Numbered from the stretch's first letter, positions 19,454-29,321 are shown. The stretch is DNA of 64,000 nucleotides from Paenibacillus glucanolyticus NBRC 15330 (GCF_004000885.1 NZ_BIMC01000001.1:795331-859330), one strand, 5' to 3'. Made by a program: numbers and translations. Notes: generated from the sequence alone by a model not told the origin.

Positions 19454-19864
19454 TTATTTATCCGTAAGGTGACGAACGGCCTTGGCCAGTTCTTCAGGAT
19501 CTTTCGTTGAAACCAGCTTGGGAGGATTCAGCGGAACAAAGTCACCGTTCTCTTTGCTGCCGGATTCGGAATGAATAAGATCCATCAATTCCCGATCCTC
19601 ATCAGGTGTGGATAAATCAAGAACGGTTCCTCTCTCCTGCTCGCTCTGCGCCTTTGAGTTCCCAGATCCATTCTTATCAGCTCTCGGTGCAATGATGGCA
19701 GCAAATATCCATTTCAGCGCGAACGCCAGAAGAAACCAGATCGCAAATGCAAGGAGAGCCCGATACATGCTGGTCATCCACAGATTGTTACGTATGGTAA
19801 AAATAAAAGTAAACACAAAACCGGCAATTCCAGTCATTATATAAAAACCGAGTTTTCCCATCAT
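19454..19864 (-). CDS. Small membrane protein of unknown function between cheD and sigD
   Basis: A 136-residue protein with two predicted membrane helices (FYIMTGIAGFVFTFIFTI, about residues 7-24, and ALLAFAIWFLLAFALKWIFA, about 36-55). A cytoplasm-like acidic tail follows, containing LDLSTPDEDRELMDLI and ending with DPEELAKAVRHL. It lies 2 bases after cheD and 15 bases before sigD, so it is co-transcribed. B. subtilis has no gene at this point. I do not recognise the family; the context suggests a role in motility or in control of SigD. Confidence 0.7.
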   Translation of the reverse strand: MMGKLGFYIMTGIAGFVFTFIFTIRNNLWMTSMYRALLAFAIWFLLAFALKWIFAAIIAPRADKNGSGNSKAQSEQERGTVLDLSTPDEDRELMDLIHSESGSKENGDFVPLNPPKLVSTKDPEELAKAVRHLTDK

Positions 19865-19866
19865 GG

Positions 19867-20364
19867 CTACAATTCCTTTATGCCCTTTTGTACACTGCGT
19901 ATTGTAAATTTACCCGTTGCACAGTCCAATTCAACGGTTCTTCCATAATTCCCTCCGGTATCCTCCGCGATCAGCGTAATGCCCATCTGCTCCAGGCCTG
20001 CTTTGCACGACTCCACATTGCGAGGTCCGATGCGCATGGTATCACCGGAACCGGCAAAAGCAAACATCTGGGCTCCGCCGGCCATTTTGGCTACCATGCG
20101 TGCTGGCGAAGCTCCCAAATTCCTCATCTTGTTCAGCAGAATAGGAAGAGCCGTATCCGCGTACTTCGCCAGGTTTAGCTGCCCTTCTCTGGCAATCGCT
20201 GAAGAGGGGAGCATCACATGCGCCATGCCACCGATCTTCGTCACCGGATCATACAACGTAAGTCCGACACATGACCCCAGACCGGTTGTACGCAAAATAC
20301 CGTTTGGACCTGCGACGTTCAGATCCGCCATCGCTACTTTCACTATGCTTTGTTCTTCAATCAT
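19867..20364 (-). CDS. cheD: Chemoreceptor glutamine deamidase CheD
   Basis: Deamidates receptor glutamines and works with CheC in Bacillus-type adaptation. The 165-residue length is typical. Active-site motif GLGSCVGLTLYDP (catalytic Cys about residue 31) and GGMAHVMLP (catalytic His) are present, with the later conserved FAGSGDTMRIGPRN. It overlaps cheC by 8 bases, which suggests coupled translation of the two interacting proteins. Confidence 0.96.
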   Translation of the reverse strand: MIEEQSIVKVAMADLNVAGPNGILRTTGLGSCVGLTLYDPVTKIGGMAHVMLPSSAIAREGQLNLAKYADTALPILLNKMRNLGASPARMVAKMAGGAQMFAFAGSGDTMRIGPRNVESCKAGLEQMGITLIAEDTGGNYGRTVELDCATGKFTIRSVQKGIKEL

Positions 20365-20983
20365 GCTCTAAAGGCACTCCTAAAGCTTCGAATATTTGAG
20401 CAAATGATTGTGGATCGGGAATCAGGAAGAATTGACCTTCCACCTCGTTCTGCCCTTCTAGAAACGTCGTGTTGATTAAGAGGGCATCGTCTCCCATCTC
20501 ACCAAACTGTATCAATCCATAACTTAAGATCGCACCCGCCATGTCCATCGCTAACGCAGGAACGGTGGGCGTCATGGACAGATTGGTGAAATCGGCCAGC
20601 GAGGATAAATACGATCCCGACAAAATATTTCCGATCTCGCACAGCGCAGACTGCTCCATCTCAGAGAATTGTTCCTCCTCCGACACTTCGATGCCTGCCA
20701 GATTCTGCAGCAGGTTCTTCCCCGCTTCCGGACTCATGATAAAAAAGAGATTTCCCGGCGCGCTTCCCTCCACCCGCAAGAATACGGCAAGAACAAGTTG
20801 TTCACTACCGCCTACACTTTCCGCGATCTGTTCAAACGGCAGCAGCTGAACTTGGGGAACTGCCATATCAATAGGTTTGTTAAGCAAGCGGGAGAGGGCA
20901 GTTGCCGCATTGCCCGCTCCGATGTTTCCGACTTCCTTCAGAACATCCATTTTAATTTCCTTGCTATGCTTAAACAGCTCCAC
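20357..20983 (-). CDS. cheC: CheY-P phosphatase CheC
   Basis: A 208-residue phosphatase of the CheC/CheX/FliY family. Both catalytic D/S-x3-E-x2-N elements are visible: DVLKEVGNIGAGNAATALS at the N terminus and SALCEIGNILSGSYLSSL near residue 112. Both sites therefore look intact. The GTG start at 20983 follows GAGGAA; 3 bases separate it from the cheW stop. CheC binds CheD, encoded next. Confidence 0.96.
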   Translation of the reverse strand: MELFKHSKEIKMDVLKEVGNIGAGNAATALSRLLNKPIDMAVPQVQLLPFEQIAESVGGSEQLVLAVFLRVEGSAPGNLFFIMSPEAGKNLLQNLAGIEVSEEEQFSEMEQSALCEIGNILSGSYLSSLADFTNLSMTPTVPALAMDMAGAILSYGLIQFGEMGDDALLINTTFLEGQNEVEGQFFLIPDPQSFAQIFEALGVPLEHD

Positions 20984-20986
20984 TGT

Positions 20987-21448
20987 CTATTCCTCAAGAC
21001 CTTCCAGCTGAATGATCTCCGTTTTGTTTAACACTTCGGACAAATTCAGCATAACGAGAAGGCGCTCCTCTCCTACCTTCGCGACACCCCGAAGATATTT
21101 CGCTTTGATTCCGCCCACAACCTCAGGCGGCGAATCAATGCTGTCCGTATTCAGATCGATAACATCGCTTGCCGAATCTACAATAAAACCGACCTGCATG
21201 TCATTGACCGCTACGATAATAACCCGTGTCTGATCGGTAGCCTCGATTTCCCCCAGACCAAATCTGCCACGCAGATTGATAACCGGAATGACGACGCCGC
21301 GCAGATTGATAACCCCTTTTACAAAAGCATAGGTTTTGGGAACACGCGTAATCGGCATCATGCGTTCAATGGTCTGAACCTTGTCCACCTCAATGCCGTA
21401 TTCTTCCTCGCCAAGTTTAAAGACGATAACCTTGATTTCTTCTCCCAT
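20987..21448 (-). CDS. cheW: Chemotaxis coupling protein CheW
   Basis: Scaffold linking chemoreceptors to CheA. It has the CheW beta-barrel fold with signatures VFKLGEEEYGIEVDKVQTIE at the N terminus, VKGVINLRGVVIPVINLRGRFG (about residues 45-66, quoted in part) and QVGFIVDSASDVIDL. The start is ATG 21448 (MGEEIKV), 8 bases after GGAGG, giving 153 residues. It lies between cheA and cheC. Confidence 0.95.
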   Translation of the reverse strand: MGEEIKVIVFKLGEEEYGIEVDKVQTIERMMPITRVPKTYAFVKGVINLRGVVIPVINLRGRFGLGEIEATDQTRVIIVAVNDMQVGFIVDSASDVIDLNTDSIDSPPEVVGGIKAKYLRGVAKVGEERLLVMLNLSEVLNKTEIIQLEGLEE

Positions 21449-21499
21449 GAGTAAGTCCTCCTTCAAAATGTGTGGCCTGCCGAGTTAGATGACATCCCG

Positions 21500-23569
21500 T
21501 TATTTGATAAATGCATTTGCATCAATGATGAGCGCGACTTGTCCATCTCCAAGGATGGTTGCGCCGGATATCCCTTGAATGGCGGGAAGATATTTGCCCA
21601 GATTTTTAATGACGATTTCGCTCTGACCGATAAAGTCATCAATGGTGAGTGCTGCCAGTCGGTCTCCTTTGCGAATCACCACAATTTCAGTTTCTTCTTC
21701 CAGCACTTCATCAAAATCCGGAACTTCAAACAATCGGCTGAGCGAGATGACCGGAATCAGCGATTCGCGGAACTGGATCATCCGGCTGCCGTGTACTTGC
21801 TTGATCTGCCCTCGTTTGATAATGGCCGTTTCAACTATTGAGGATAACGGAATCGCATATTTTTCGGATCCCATCCGAATCAGCATGGCGGCGATGATCG
21901 ACAGCGTTAATGGAAGCTGCACGGAAAAATTAGTGCCTTTTCCTGGGGTCGAATAGATTGTGACGTTTCCGCCCAAGGCAACGATTTTGGATTTAACGAC
22001 ATCCAATCCTACCCCTCGGCCGGATACATCGGATATTTTCTCAGCCGTACTGAATCCTGGTGCGAACAGCAGCTGATTGACCTCATCATCCGACATGGAC
22101 GCAGCTTCGGCTTCGGTGACAACCCCTTTTTTCAGCGCGTTCTTCAGAATGTTCTCCCGATAGATTCCGCGACCATCATCCTCGATCTCGATGAAGACAT
22201 TGTTGCCGCTATGGAATGCTCGCAGATGAACGGTACCGGTTTCCGGCTTGCCCGCCGCGATGCGGTCTGCTACAGGTTCGACACCATGGTCAGCCGAGTT
22301 GCGCAGCAAATGAACCAGTGGATCTCCGATTTCATCAATGACCGTTCGATCCAGCTCCGTGTCGGCTCCCGTAATAATCAGGTCAATCTTCTTATCCAAT
22401 GTTTTGGCAAGGTCGCGAACCATCCTTGGAAAACGGTTGAACACCGTATCTACGGGTACCATGCGAAGTTTCAGAACGATATTCTGCAAGTCGCTGCTGA
22501 CTCGGCTCATATGCTCAACCGTATCCGTCAACTCCTGATTCTTCGATTCGATGGCCAGCTGTTCCAGCCGCACCCGGTCGATAAGGAGTTCGCTGAACAG
22601 GTTCATTAATACGTCCAGCCGCTCGATATCAACCCTTATCGTTCTGGACGGGTTGCCCCCCCCAGCATTTCGGGCGGATGCCTTGGACTCTTTGGCCGGA
22701 GACGGGGCACTCTTGGTTTCCGCTAGCTTTGTTGCCGCTGGAGCCGTCTCCGCATCTACGGATTTAACAGCTTCCGCTGTAGCGGCACTTTCCTGAACCA
22801 TCTGCTGCAAGGTTTCATGATCCAGCGCAACAACGGAGGTTATCTCAATCTCTGAAACGCCCAGAATCTGGCTTTCAATTTCTTCTGTATCTCTTTGCGT
22901 TATGTAATACAACGAAAATACGCGATCGAATTCACCCTGTTCAATCTCTTGAACATCCGGATAGGTCTTAACGATTTCCCCGGATCTTTCAAGCGTTTCG
23001 AATACCATATAGGCCCGAACCGCCTTGAGCTGGCAATCCTCTCGCAATGTCACTTGTATATAGAGAACCTTATGTCCTTCTGAAATCGACTGATCGAGAA
23101 CGGAAAATTGAAACTCATCCAATTCAATCCCCTGCACAGCTGCTGCGGAATGGCTCTCATCAGCAATTCCACCGTTAGGCAATGCTCCTTCTCCACGTAC
23201 AATCGATTGCAAGGAAGCCACAATAGCGGATACGTCCGCCTTGCCGTCTCCGCCTTCTGTAATATCCTGCACCATCGATTCCAGGGCGTCCAAGCTTTTG
23301 AAGAGCGTGTCAAAGATAAAATCCTGCATTTTCAACTTTTCGTTCCGGACAAGATCCAGCACATTTTCCATCTGATGGGTGAGGGAAGCCAGATCTTCGT
23401 ATCCCATCGTTGCCGCCATGCCCTTCAACGTATGCGCTGATCGGAAAATAATCTGTACGATCCCGATATCGTCCGGGTTACTTTCTAATTGAAGCATGTT
23501 TTCATTTAATGATTGCAGATGATCATTTGACTCATCAATAAACATTGTCAAATATTGATTCATGTCCAT
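21500..23569 (-). CDS. cheA: Chemotaxis histidine kinase CheA
   Basis: A 689-residue CheA with P1-P5 domains. The HPt domain has the phosphorylated His at residue 46 (RSAHTLKGMAATMGY). Next come a CheY/CheB-binding P2 domain, a linker rich in Ala, Lys and Ser, a dimerisation domain, and an HATPase domain with N box (HLLRNSADHGVE), G1 (IEIEDDGRGI) and G2 (DVSGRGVGLDVVK). A CheW-like regulatory domain ends the protein. The start is ATG 23569 with GGAGG 9 bases upstream. All catalytic boxes look intact. Confidence 0.97.
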   Translation of the reverse strand: MDMNQYLTMFIDESNDHLQSLNENMLQLESNPDDIGIVQIIFRSAHTLKGMAATMGYEDLASLTHQMENVLDLVRNEKLKMQDFIFDTLFKSLDALESMVQDITEGGDGKADVSAIVASLQSIVRGEGALPNGGIADESHSAAAVQGIELDEFQFSVLDQSISEGHKVLYIQVTLREDCQLKAVRAYMVFETLERSGEIVKTYPDVQEIEQGEFDRVFSLYYITQRDTEEIESQILGVSEIEITSVVALDHETLQQMVQESAATAEAVKSVDAETAPAATKLAETKSAPSPAKESKASARNAGGGNPSRTIRVDIERLDVLMNLFSELLIDRVRLEQLAIESKNQELTDTVEHMSRVSSDLQNIVLKLRMVPVDTVFNRFPRMVRDLAKTLDKKIDLIITGADTELDRTVIDEIGDPLVHLLRNSADHGVEPVADRIAAGKPETGTVHLRAFHSGNNVFIEIEDDGRGIYRENILKNALKKGVVTEAEAASMSDDEVNQLLFAPGFSTAEKISDVSGRGVGLDVVKSKIVALGGNVTIYSTPGKGTNFSVQLPLTLSIIAAMLIRMGSEKYAIPLSSIVETAIIKRGQIKQVHGSRMIQFRESLIPVISLSRLFEVPDFDEVLEEETEIVVIRKGDRLAALTIDDFIGQSEIVIKNLGKYLPAIQGISGATILGDGQVALIIDANAFIK

Positions 23570-23592
23570 TGAGAGACACCTCCTCCTCAAGT

Positions 23593-24927
23593 TCACTTTC
23601 CGTTATTTACAGCTCGAACCAATCTAGGTGCAATATCATGGAGTGGCAGTACATGGTTTACGCATCCAAGCTCAACAGCCGATCTCGGCATACCGTATAC
23701 GACACAGGTTTGCTCACTCTCTGCAAAGGTGGAATTCACCCCCGTATCGTACAGTTTCTTCATCATTCTCGCTCCATCGCTCCCCATACCGGTCATCAGC
23801 ACCGCATGACGCTTAACCATGGTGAGCGGCAGCAGAGATTCGAACAACACATCAACGGATGGACGATGACCATTGCGGGTTTCATCCTGACTTACCCTGA
23901 TCTGGAACGCACCGCTTTCCGAGCGAAACACCCTCATGTGGCTGCCACCCGGGGCAATATAGGCTTTGCCGGGTTCCAGTACCATGCCTTGTTCTGCTTC
24001 CATCACCTCCAGCGGACTGAATGAATTCAGACGCTGCGCAAGCGACTTGGTAAAATTCGGCGGCATATGTTGAACGATGACAATCGGAGCGCAGAAGTCA
24101 CCGGGAATTTGCTCGAGAAATGCTTTTAATGCCCTCGGACCGCCCGTTGAGCAGCCAACCGCAACCAGATCCGTCAGTTCGTTGGACGGCTGAAGCTTCA
24201 CTTCGCGCGGTGGGTGAATCTCGTGTTCCGGCAGTGCTGCTGAAGAACTGTCCGCCACAGGTTTACGATCAACCTTTTTGCGTCTCGGTTTGGAAGCATC
24301 CGATGCCTCCGCACGTGCCAGTTTATCCTCCTCAGGGCGAGGAACCCGGGTTCGGGGCAGCTCCGCAAGCTTAACGCGCTCCTCGGCTCCGCCGATCGTT
24401 CGTCTCGTTTCCTTCATCTGCGGCTTCTTATTCAGCGTTTTGTCAGAAGGCTTTGGCGAAAGAGGAACCGATATGTCCGCACCCTGTCGTCTCTGCTCTT
24501 CTTCTTCCCACAATGCCCTCCGCTGTTTTGCCTGCATCGCCGCATTCAGTTGCTTCATTAATTCTGAACGCACCTGTTCAATGTCAAGCGCATTAGAAAT
24601 GGAAGGCTTTCGTATAAAATCAAATGCACCCGCCTCAAGGGCAAGAATGGTTTCCCTCATGCCTTGCTCATTAATGCCGGATAGCATGATTACCGGACGA
24701 GGACCTGTCTCCATAATCAGCCTCAAAGCATCAAGCCCGTTCATTTCCGGCATTTCTACATCCAGCGTGATGACATCCGGATCCAATGCCTTTACTTTCT
24801 CAACGGCATCCCGCCCATTGTCGGCTGTTCCGACAACCTGAAAGGATGGGTCTCGTTCGATGAAATCGGAGAAGATTCTCCTCATAAATGCGGAATCGTC
24901 CACCACCAGCACACGAAAGGGCTTCAT
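23593..24927 (-). CDS. cheB: Chemoreceptor methylesterase/response regulator CheB
   Basis: An N-terminal receiver domain (residues 1-125; acidic VVDDS, phospho-acceptor Asp56 in TLDVEMPEMNG) is joined to a C-terminal methylesterase/glutaminase domain with AVGCSTGGPRALKAF (catalytic Ser), IVIVQHMPPNF (His) and MTGMGSDGA (Asp). At 444 residues it is clearly longer than the roughly 350-residue family norm. The extra length is a highly charged Arg/Lys/Glu-rich linker at about residues 135-240. The start is ATG 24927 behind GAGGTGG. Confidence 0.96.
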   Translation of the reverse strand: MKPFRVLVVDDSAFMRRIFSDFIERDPSFQVVGTADNGRDAVEKVKALDPDVITLDVEMPEMNGLDALRLIMETGPRPVIMLSGINEQGMRETILALEAGAFDFIRKPSISNALDIEQVRSELMKQLNAAMQAKQRRALWEEEEQRRQGADISVPLSPKPSDKTLNKKPQMKETRRTIGGAEERVKLAELPRTRVPRPEEDKLARAEASDASKPRRKKVDRKPVADSSSAALPEHEIHPPREVKLQPSNELTDLVAVGCSTGGPRALKAFLEQIPGDFCAPIVIVQHMPPNFTKSLAQRLNSFSPLEVMEAEQGMVLEPGKAYIAPGGSHMRVFRSESGAFQIRVSQDETRNGHRPSVDVLFESLLPLTMVKRHAVLMTGMGSDGARMMKKLYDTGVNSTFAESEQTCVVYGMPRSAVELGCVNHVLPLHDIAPRLVRAVNNGK

Positions 24928-24964
24928 AGATGTCCACCTCAGTTTCCATTATTCCAAATAAGAA

Positions 24965-25855
24965 TCATTTCGTACGTTTGAGCCAACGATGCATAAATCC
25001 TTTGATTCCCTTCGGAGCTTCAGGCTCCGTGGCAGCAGGAGCGGTCATGTAACGAAGTGCGATGCGCCTGATATCACTGGAGGCGTTGCATCGTGGATAT
25101 GCTGCTGTAAAAGGGATCTGCCGCTTAACAGCCTGCACAACATGCGTGTCGTCTGCTATCGAACCAAGCAGCTTGATATCCAGATCCAGAAATCGCTGGG
25201 CAGTCAAAATGATTTTGCCCGCTGCTTCACGAGCCTCAATCTCATCCCCCGCCCGATTGACTATCAGGCTGAACGGAACCTTGGATTCCGTTCCGTGCAC
25301 CACCTTGATCAGCGCGTAAGCATCGGTGATTGAAGTAGGTTCCGGCGTTGTTACGACGAGGCATTGATCCGCCGAGGTTATAAATTTCATATTTTCCTTC
25401 GACAATCCGGCTCCGGTATCAAAGATGATGTAATCCATCTCTGATGAAATACGCTCAATCTGGGAAATAAAATAATCCATTTCCTCTTCGGACAGCGAGA
25501 GCATGTCCGCAAGACCGGATCCGCCCGCTATGTAAGGAAGTTTGTTCGGACCGTACTGAATCACTTCCTCGATGCTCTTCTCCCGGCGTATGAGATGATA
25601 CAGACTATACCGCGAGCTGACACCCATCAGAACATCGATATTCGCCATCCCGATATCGGCATCAAACACCAATACTTTTTTGCCCATGGATTGCAAAGTC
25701 AGAGCGAAATTCAACGTGAAATTGGATTTTCCTACCCCGCCTTTACCACTGCTGACCGTAATAATCTTGGCGGTTCTTGTTGATGGTACCTTGGAGCTGT
25801 CCCCCGGCTGCTGGGCCGAAACGAGCTGTCTAAGCGAATGAGCCTGATCCGTCAT
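24965..25855 (-). CDS. flhG: MinD/ParA-like ATPase FlhG (FleN/YlxH)
   Basis: A 296-residue SIMIBI ATPase that sets flagellar number and pattern and activates the FlhF GTPase. The deviant Walker A motif SSGKGGVGKSNFTLNFALTL is at about residues 34-53; VFDADIGMANIDVLMG and DYIIFDTGAGLS follow. The N-terminal tail includes HSLRQLVSAQQP, resembling the FlhF-activating helix. The start is ATG 25855, overlapping the flhF stop as ATGA, with GGGAGAG upstream inside flhF. Confidence 0.95.
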   Translation of the reverse strand: MTDQAHSLRQLVSAQQPGDSSKVPSTRTAKIITVSSGKGGVGKSNFTLNFALTLQSMGKKVLVFDADIGMANIDVLMGVSSRYSLYHLIRREKSIEEVIQYGPNKLPYIAGGSGLADMLSLSEEEMDYFISQIERISSEMDYIIFDTGAGLSKENMKFITSADQCLVVTTPEPTSITDAYALIKVVHGTESKVPFSLIVNRAGDEIEAREAAGKIILTAQRFLDLDIKLLGSIADDTHVVQAVKRQIPFTAAYPRCNASSDIRRIALRYMTAPAATEPEAPKGIKGFMHRWLKRTK

Positions 25856-27291
25856 GTACGAATCTCTCCCAGCAGGAGATTGCATAATCGTTCACTGTCG
25901 GCCATAAGCAGATCGTCCGGTACGTTTTGACCATTGGTCATATAGGACAATCGAAGGTCATGAGCATCGATGAGATTAAACATGGAACCATAACTTCCGG
26001 TTTCATCCATCTTCGTGAAGATCACCTTATCCAGTGCATATTTGTTGAAATGATCCGCAATTTCAATCATATCGCTGCTCTTGGAGGTCAAGCTGAGAAC
26101 AAGATAGGTTTCACTTTGATCGGAATGGGAGAACAGGCTCTGAAGCTCCGAGACGAGTAATTCATTCCGATAGTTACGGCCGGCTGTATCCATTAATATC
26201 AAATCGCAGTCCTGCAGCTTCTGAAGCGCACGCTGCATGTCCCCGGGAGATTGCACAACTTCCATCGGCACATTAAGAATCGATGCGTAAGTTCGGAGCT
26301 GTTCAACGGCAGAGATTCGATACGTATCCGAAGTAATGAAGCCAACCTTGCGCTGATGACGAAACAGCTGCTCCGCTGCAATCTTCGCAATCGTTGTAGT
26401 CTTGCCAACACCGGTCGGGCCGGCAATGTATACAATCCTGGTCTCAGGCTGCACGCCGCCGCCGATGCGTCCCTCAATGAACGCCGCCGCCTGCTTGTAG
26501 ATCACATCCTGGAGCTCGGCATCACTTAACTGCATATGGTTCGCTGTCCATGCCTCTTCTGCAGCCATAAGCCACTCTTCCGTCAGCTTGGCCGAGAGAT
26601 CCTGCTTCAGCAGCAGATCGCGTAAGGAATGCAGAGGTTCCGGGAGATGCTGCGCCTCGAGATTTTGCCTCGACAATCTCGCAATCCATTCTTTCATTTC
26701 CTTAAGCTCCTCAAGGACTCTTTGCTCCGATTCGCTTATACCGAGGCGGGAGCTTAAGGATTCCTTCTGCTCTGGGCGGGATGAATCAGTGCTCTGAACA
26801 GAGTCAGCGATTATCACCGTATCTTCGTTTCGAACGCTCACCGGTGCAGCTGTCAGCTGCTGCCCCAAACTGTCCTCGCTCTTTGGCTGAGCGGCAATTT
26901 CCTGTGAAGCCGCAGCTTGGCTTAGCAATTCGGCGAAACGATTAGAGTCAGCCTGTTGTGATACAACGGAATCTACGGTCGTATTGTTCACCTGAAGAGA
27001 TTCAGTCTGCGAACCGGATCTCGAAATTTCGGCTGTTCGCTGATAGGCCTTAGGTACAGCTGCTGTCGGTAGAGAATGCTTCATTTTGTATTCGGCCGGG
27101 GCAGAGCCTTTGGATTTCTCCGCCTGCTCTACCGCAGCGATAACCTCAATTTTCTTTCGGGTAAACATTCCCAGGAATCCGCCTACTTTTGTCTCTTTGG
27201 TGCTCAGTATGACGGCATCCGCACCCAAATCAGTGCGAATATGCTGCATCGCCTCAGGCATCGTGTCGACGATATACCTTTTTACTCTCAT
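25852..27291 (-). CDS. flhF: SRP-like GTPase FlhF
   Basis: A 479-residue GTPase that helps place flagella. The N-terminal B domain (MRVKRYIVDTMPEAMQHI...) is followed by a Gln/Ser-rich variable region (about residues 60-190), an N domain, and the G domain with [20 protein letters not shown] (about residues 290-310), DTYRISAVEQLRTYA, LILMDTAGRNYRN and FTKMDETGSYG. It overlaps flhA at its start by 4 bases and flhG at its end by 4 bases, consistent with co-translation. Confidence 0.96.
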   Translation of the reverse strand: MRVKRYIVDTMPEAMQHIRTDLGADAVILSTKETKVGGFLGMFTRKKIEVIAAVEQAEKSKGSAPAEYKMKHSLPTAAVPKAYQRTAEISRSGSQTESLQVNNTTVDSVVSQQADSNRFAELLSQAAASQEIAAQPKSEDSLGQQLTAAPVSVRNEDTVIIADSVQSTDSSRPEQKESLSSRLGISESEQRVLEELKEMKEWIARLSRQNLEAQHLPEPLHSLRDLLLKQDLSAKLTEEWLMAAEEAWTANHMQLSDAELQDVIYKQAAAFIEGRIGGGVQPETRIVYIAGPTGVGKTTTIAKIAAEQLFRHQRKVGFITSDTYRISAVEQLRTYASILNVPMEVVQSPGDMQRALQKLQDCDLILMDTAGRNYRNELLVSELQSLFSHSDQSETYLVLSLTSKSSDMIEIADHFNKYALDKVIFTKMDETGSYGSMFNLIDAHDLRLSYMTNGQNVPDDLLMADSERLCNLLLGEIRT

Positions 27292-29321
27292 AAGTTCACC
27301 ACTCCGACACTTTGAATTTCGACGTTTGGCTCGAGCTCACTGTAGGACAATACCGGGATATCCTGCATGCTGCGTTCAATGACCTGACGCAAATACATCC
27401 TTATGGCTGGAGATGTAAGCAGCACAGGCTGCTGTCCCATCTGGATGATCCGGTTCACCTGTTCACTGAGCTTCTGAAATACGCTCTGCGTTGATACCGG
27501 GTCCATCGCGAGATAACTCCCCTGGTCGCTTTGCTGAACGCTTTCGGCAATCTTCTTCTCCAGCTGAGGTCCAACCGTAATGACCCGCATGGCCTCGCCT
27601 TCCTGAGCGTACTGCTGGGTAATCTGCCGCGAGAGGGCCTGCCTTACATATTCAGTCAGAACATCAGGATCTTTGGAATAATGACCGTAATCCGCAAGGG
27701 TTTCGAGAATTGTGACCATGTCCCGGATTGAAATTTTCTCGCGAAGGAGTTTCGCCAATACTTTCTGCACTTCCCCAATCGTCAGAACGGAAGGAATGAG
27801 CTCGTCCACAAGCACCGGATAGCTTTCTCGGATGTTGTCCACCAGCGCCTTGGTTTCCTGGCGTCCAATCAGCTCATGGGCATGTCTCTTAATCAATTCG
27901 GTAAGGTGTGTTGCAACAACGGAAGGTGGATCCACTACGGTGTAGCCAGCGAGATCCGCCCGTTCTTTCACGGCCTCGTCTATCCAGAGTGCAGGCAGTC
28001 CAAATGCCGGTTCCGTTGTTTCGATTCCCGTCACAGAATCGTCTTCGTATCCAGGACTCATCGCGAGATAGTGATTTAATAATAATTCACCGCCGCCGAC
28101 AGCATTCCCTTTTATTTTTATGACATATTCGTTCGGTTTTAGTTGAATATTGTCGCGAATTCGGATAACCGGCACCACAAGACCCAGCTCCAGTGCGCAT
28201 TGTCTCCGAATCATAATGATTCGATCCAGTAAATCCCCGCCCTGCTGCGCATCGGCGAGCGGGATCAATCCATAACCGAATTCGAATTCGATCGGATCGA
28301 CCTGAAGCAGGTTGATCACACTTTCCGGACTTCGAACTTCTTCGATCTGCTGTTCCTCCTCAAGTTGCTCCACTTCGACCTGCTTGCGGTCCAGATTGTT
28401 TTGCATCGTTCTGGCTGCAATAAACAATATAATGGCGATCGGAGCGGTTGTAATCAGATGAATCGGAGTGAAGAGCCCCAGAAACATCACGGTTCCCGCT
28501 ACGATATATAGCAGATGTGGATAGGAGAAGAGCTGTCCTGTGAGATCCTCGGCCAAATTCCCTTCCGATGATGCTCTTGTTACAATCAGACCGGCTGCAG
28601 TCGAAATGAGAAGAGCCGGAATCTGACTGACCAGTCCATCCCCAATCGTCAGGATCGAGTAAGTACTCATCGCATCACCGAAGGACATGCCGTGAATCGA
28701 GATCCCGATGATAAAGCCACCAATCAGGTTGATCAGCATGATGACAATCGTTGCAATCGCATCACCTTTGACGAATTTGCTCGCACCATCCATGGCTCCG
28801 TAGAAATCCGCCTCGCGCTCGATTTTACTTCTTCGCTCCCTGGCTTGCTGCTCATTGATTAAACCTGCATTCAGATCCGCGTCAATGCTCATCTGTTTAC
28901 CTGGCATCGCATCGAGTGTAAACCTTGCCGCAACCTCAGCCACCCGCTCCGAACCTTTGGTAATGACGATGAACTGTACAACTACGAGGATCAGGAAGAC
29001 GATAAATCCAATCGCGATTTCGCCGTTTGCTATCCATTTACCGAATGTGGCAACAACTTCCCCTGCATTTGCTTCCGACAGAATCAGCTTGGTTGTCGAA
29101 ATGTTCAGCGCTACTCGGAAGAGTGTCGTGATGAGCAATAAGGAAGGAAAAATCGAAAAGTCCAGTGCTTCCTTGGTATTCATGGCCACCAGCAAAATAA
29201 TAAGCGCCAGCGAAATATTGATGATAAGCAGTACATCGAGCAGCCATATCGGGATCGGAAGAATCATCATGAGTACGATGCCAATGACACCCGCAAGGAC
29301 AGATAGATCTTTTATTTTCAC
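27288..29321 (-). CDS. flhA: Flagellar export gate protein FlhA
   Basis: A 677-residue core component of the flagellar type III export gate. The N-terminal half has about eight membrane helices (from VLAGVIGIVLMMILPIPIWL) plus the conserved FHIPEP-type loop region (RFTLDAMPGKQMSIDADLNA and ARERRSKIEREADFYGAMDG). The C-terminal half is the cytoplasmic docking domain for substrates and chaperones. The start is GTG 29321, 10 bases after GGAGG. It lies 24 bases after flhB. Confidence 0.97.
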   Translation of the reverse strand: MKIKDLSVLAGVIGIVLMMILPIPIWLLDVLLIINISLALIILLVAMNTKEALDFSIFPSLLLITTLFRVALNISTTKLILSEANAGEVVATFGKWIANGEIAIGFIVFLILVVVQFIVITKGSERVAEVAARFTLDAMPGKQMSIDADLNAGLINEQQARERRSKIEREADFYGAMDGASKFVKGDAIATIVIMLINLIGGFIIGISIHGMSFGDAMSTYSILTIGDGLVSQIPALLISTAAGLIVTRASSEGNLAEDLTGQLFSYPHLLYIVAGTVMFLGLFTPIHLITTAPIAIILFIAARTMQNNLDRKQVEVEQLEEEQQIEEVRSPESVINLLQVDPIEFEFGYGLIPLADAQQGGDLLDRIIMIRRQCALELGLVVPVIRIRDNIQLKPNEYVIKIKGNAVGGGELLLNHYLAMSPGYEDDSVTGIETTEPAFGLPALWIDEAVKERADLAGYTVVDPPSVVATHLTELIKRHAHELIGRQETKALVDNIRESYPVLVDELIPSVLTIGEVQKVLAKLLREKISIRDMVTILETLADYGHYSKDPDVLTEYVRQALSRQITQQYAQEGEAMRVITVGPQLEKKIAESVQQSDQGSYLAMDPVSTQSVFQKLSEQVNRIIQMGQQPVLLTSPAIRMYLRQVIERSMQDIPVLSYSELEPNVEIQSVGVVNL

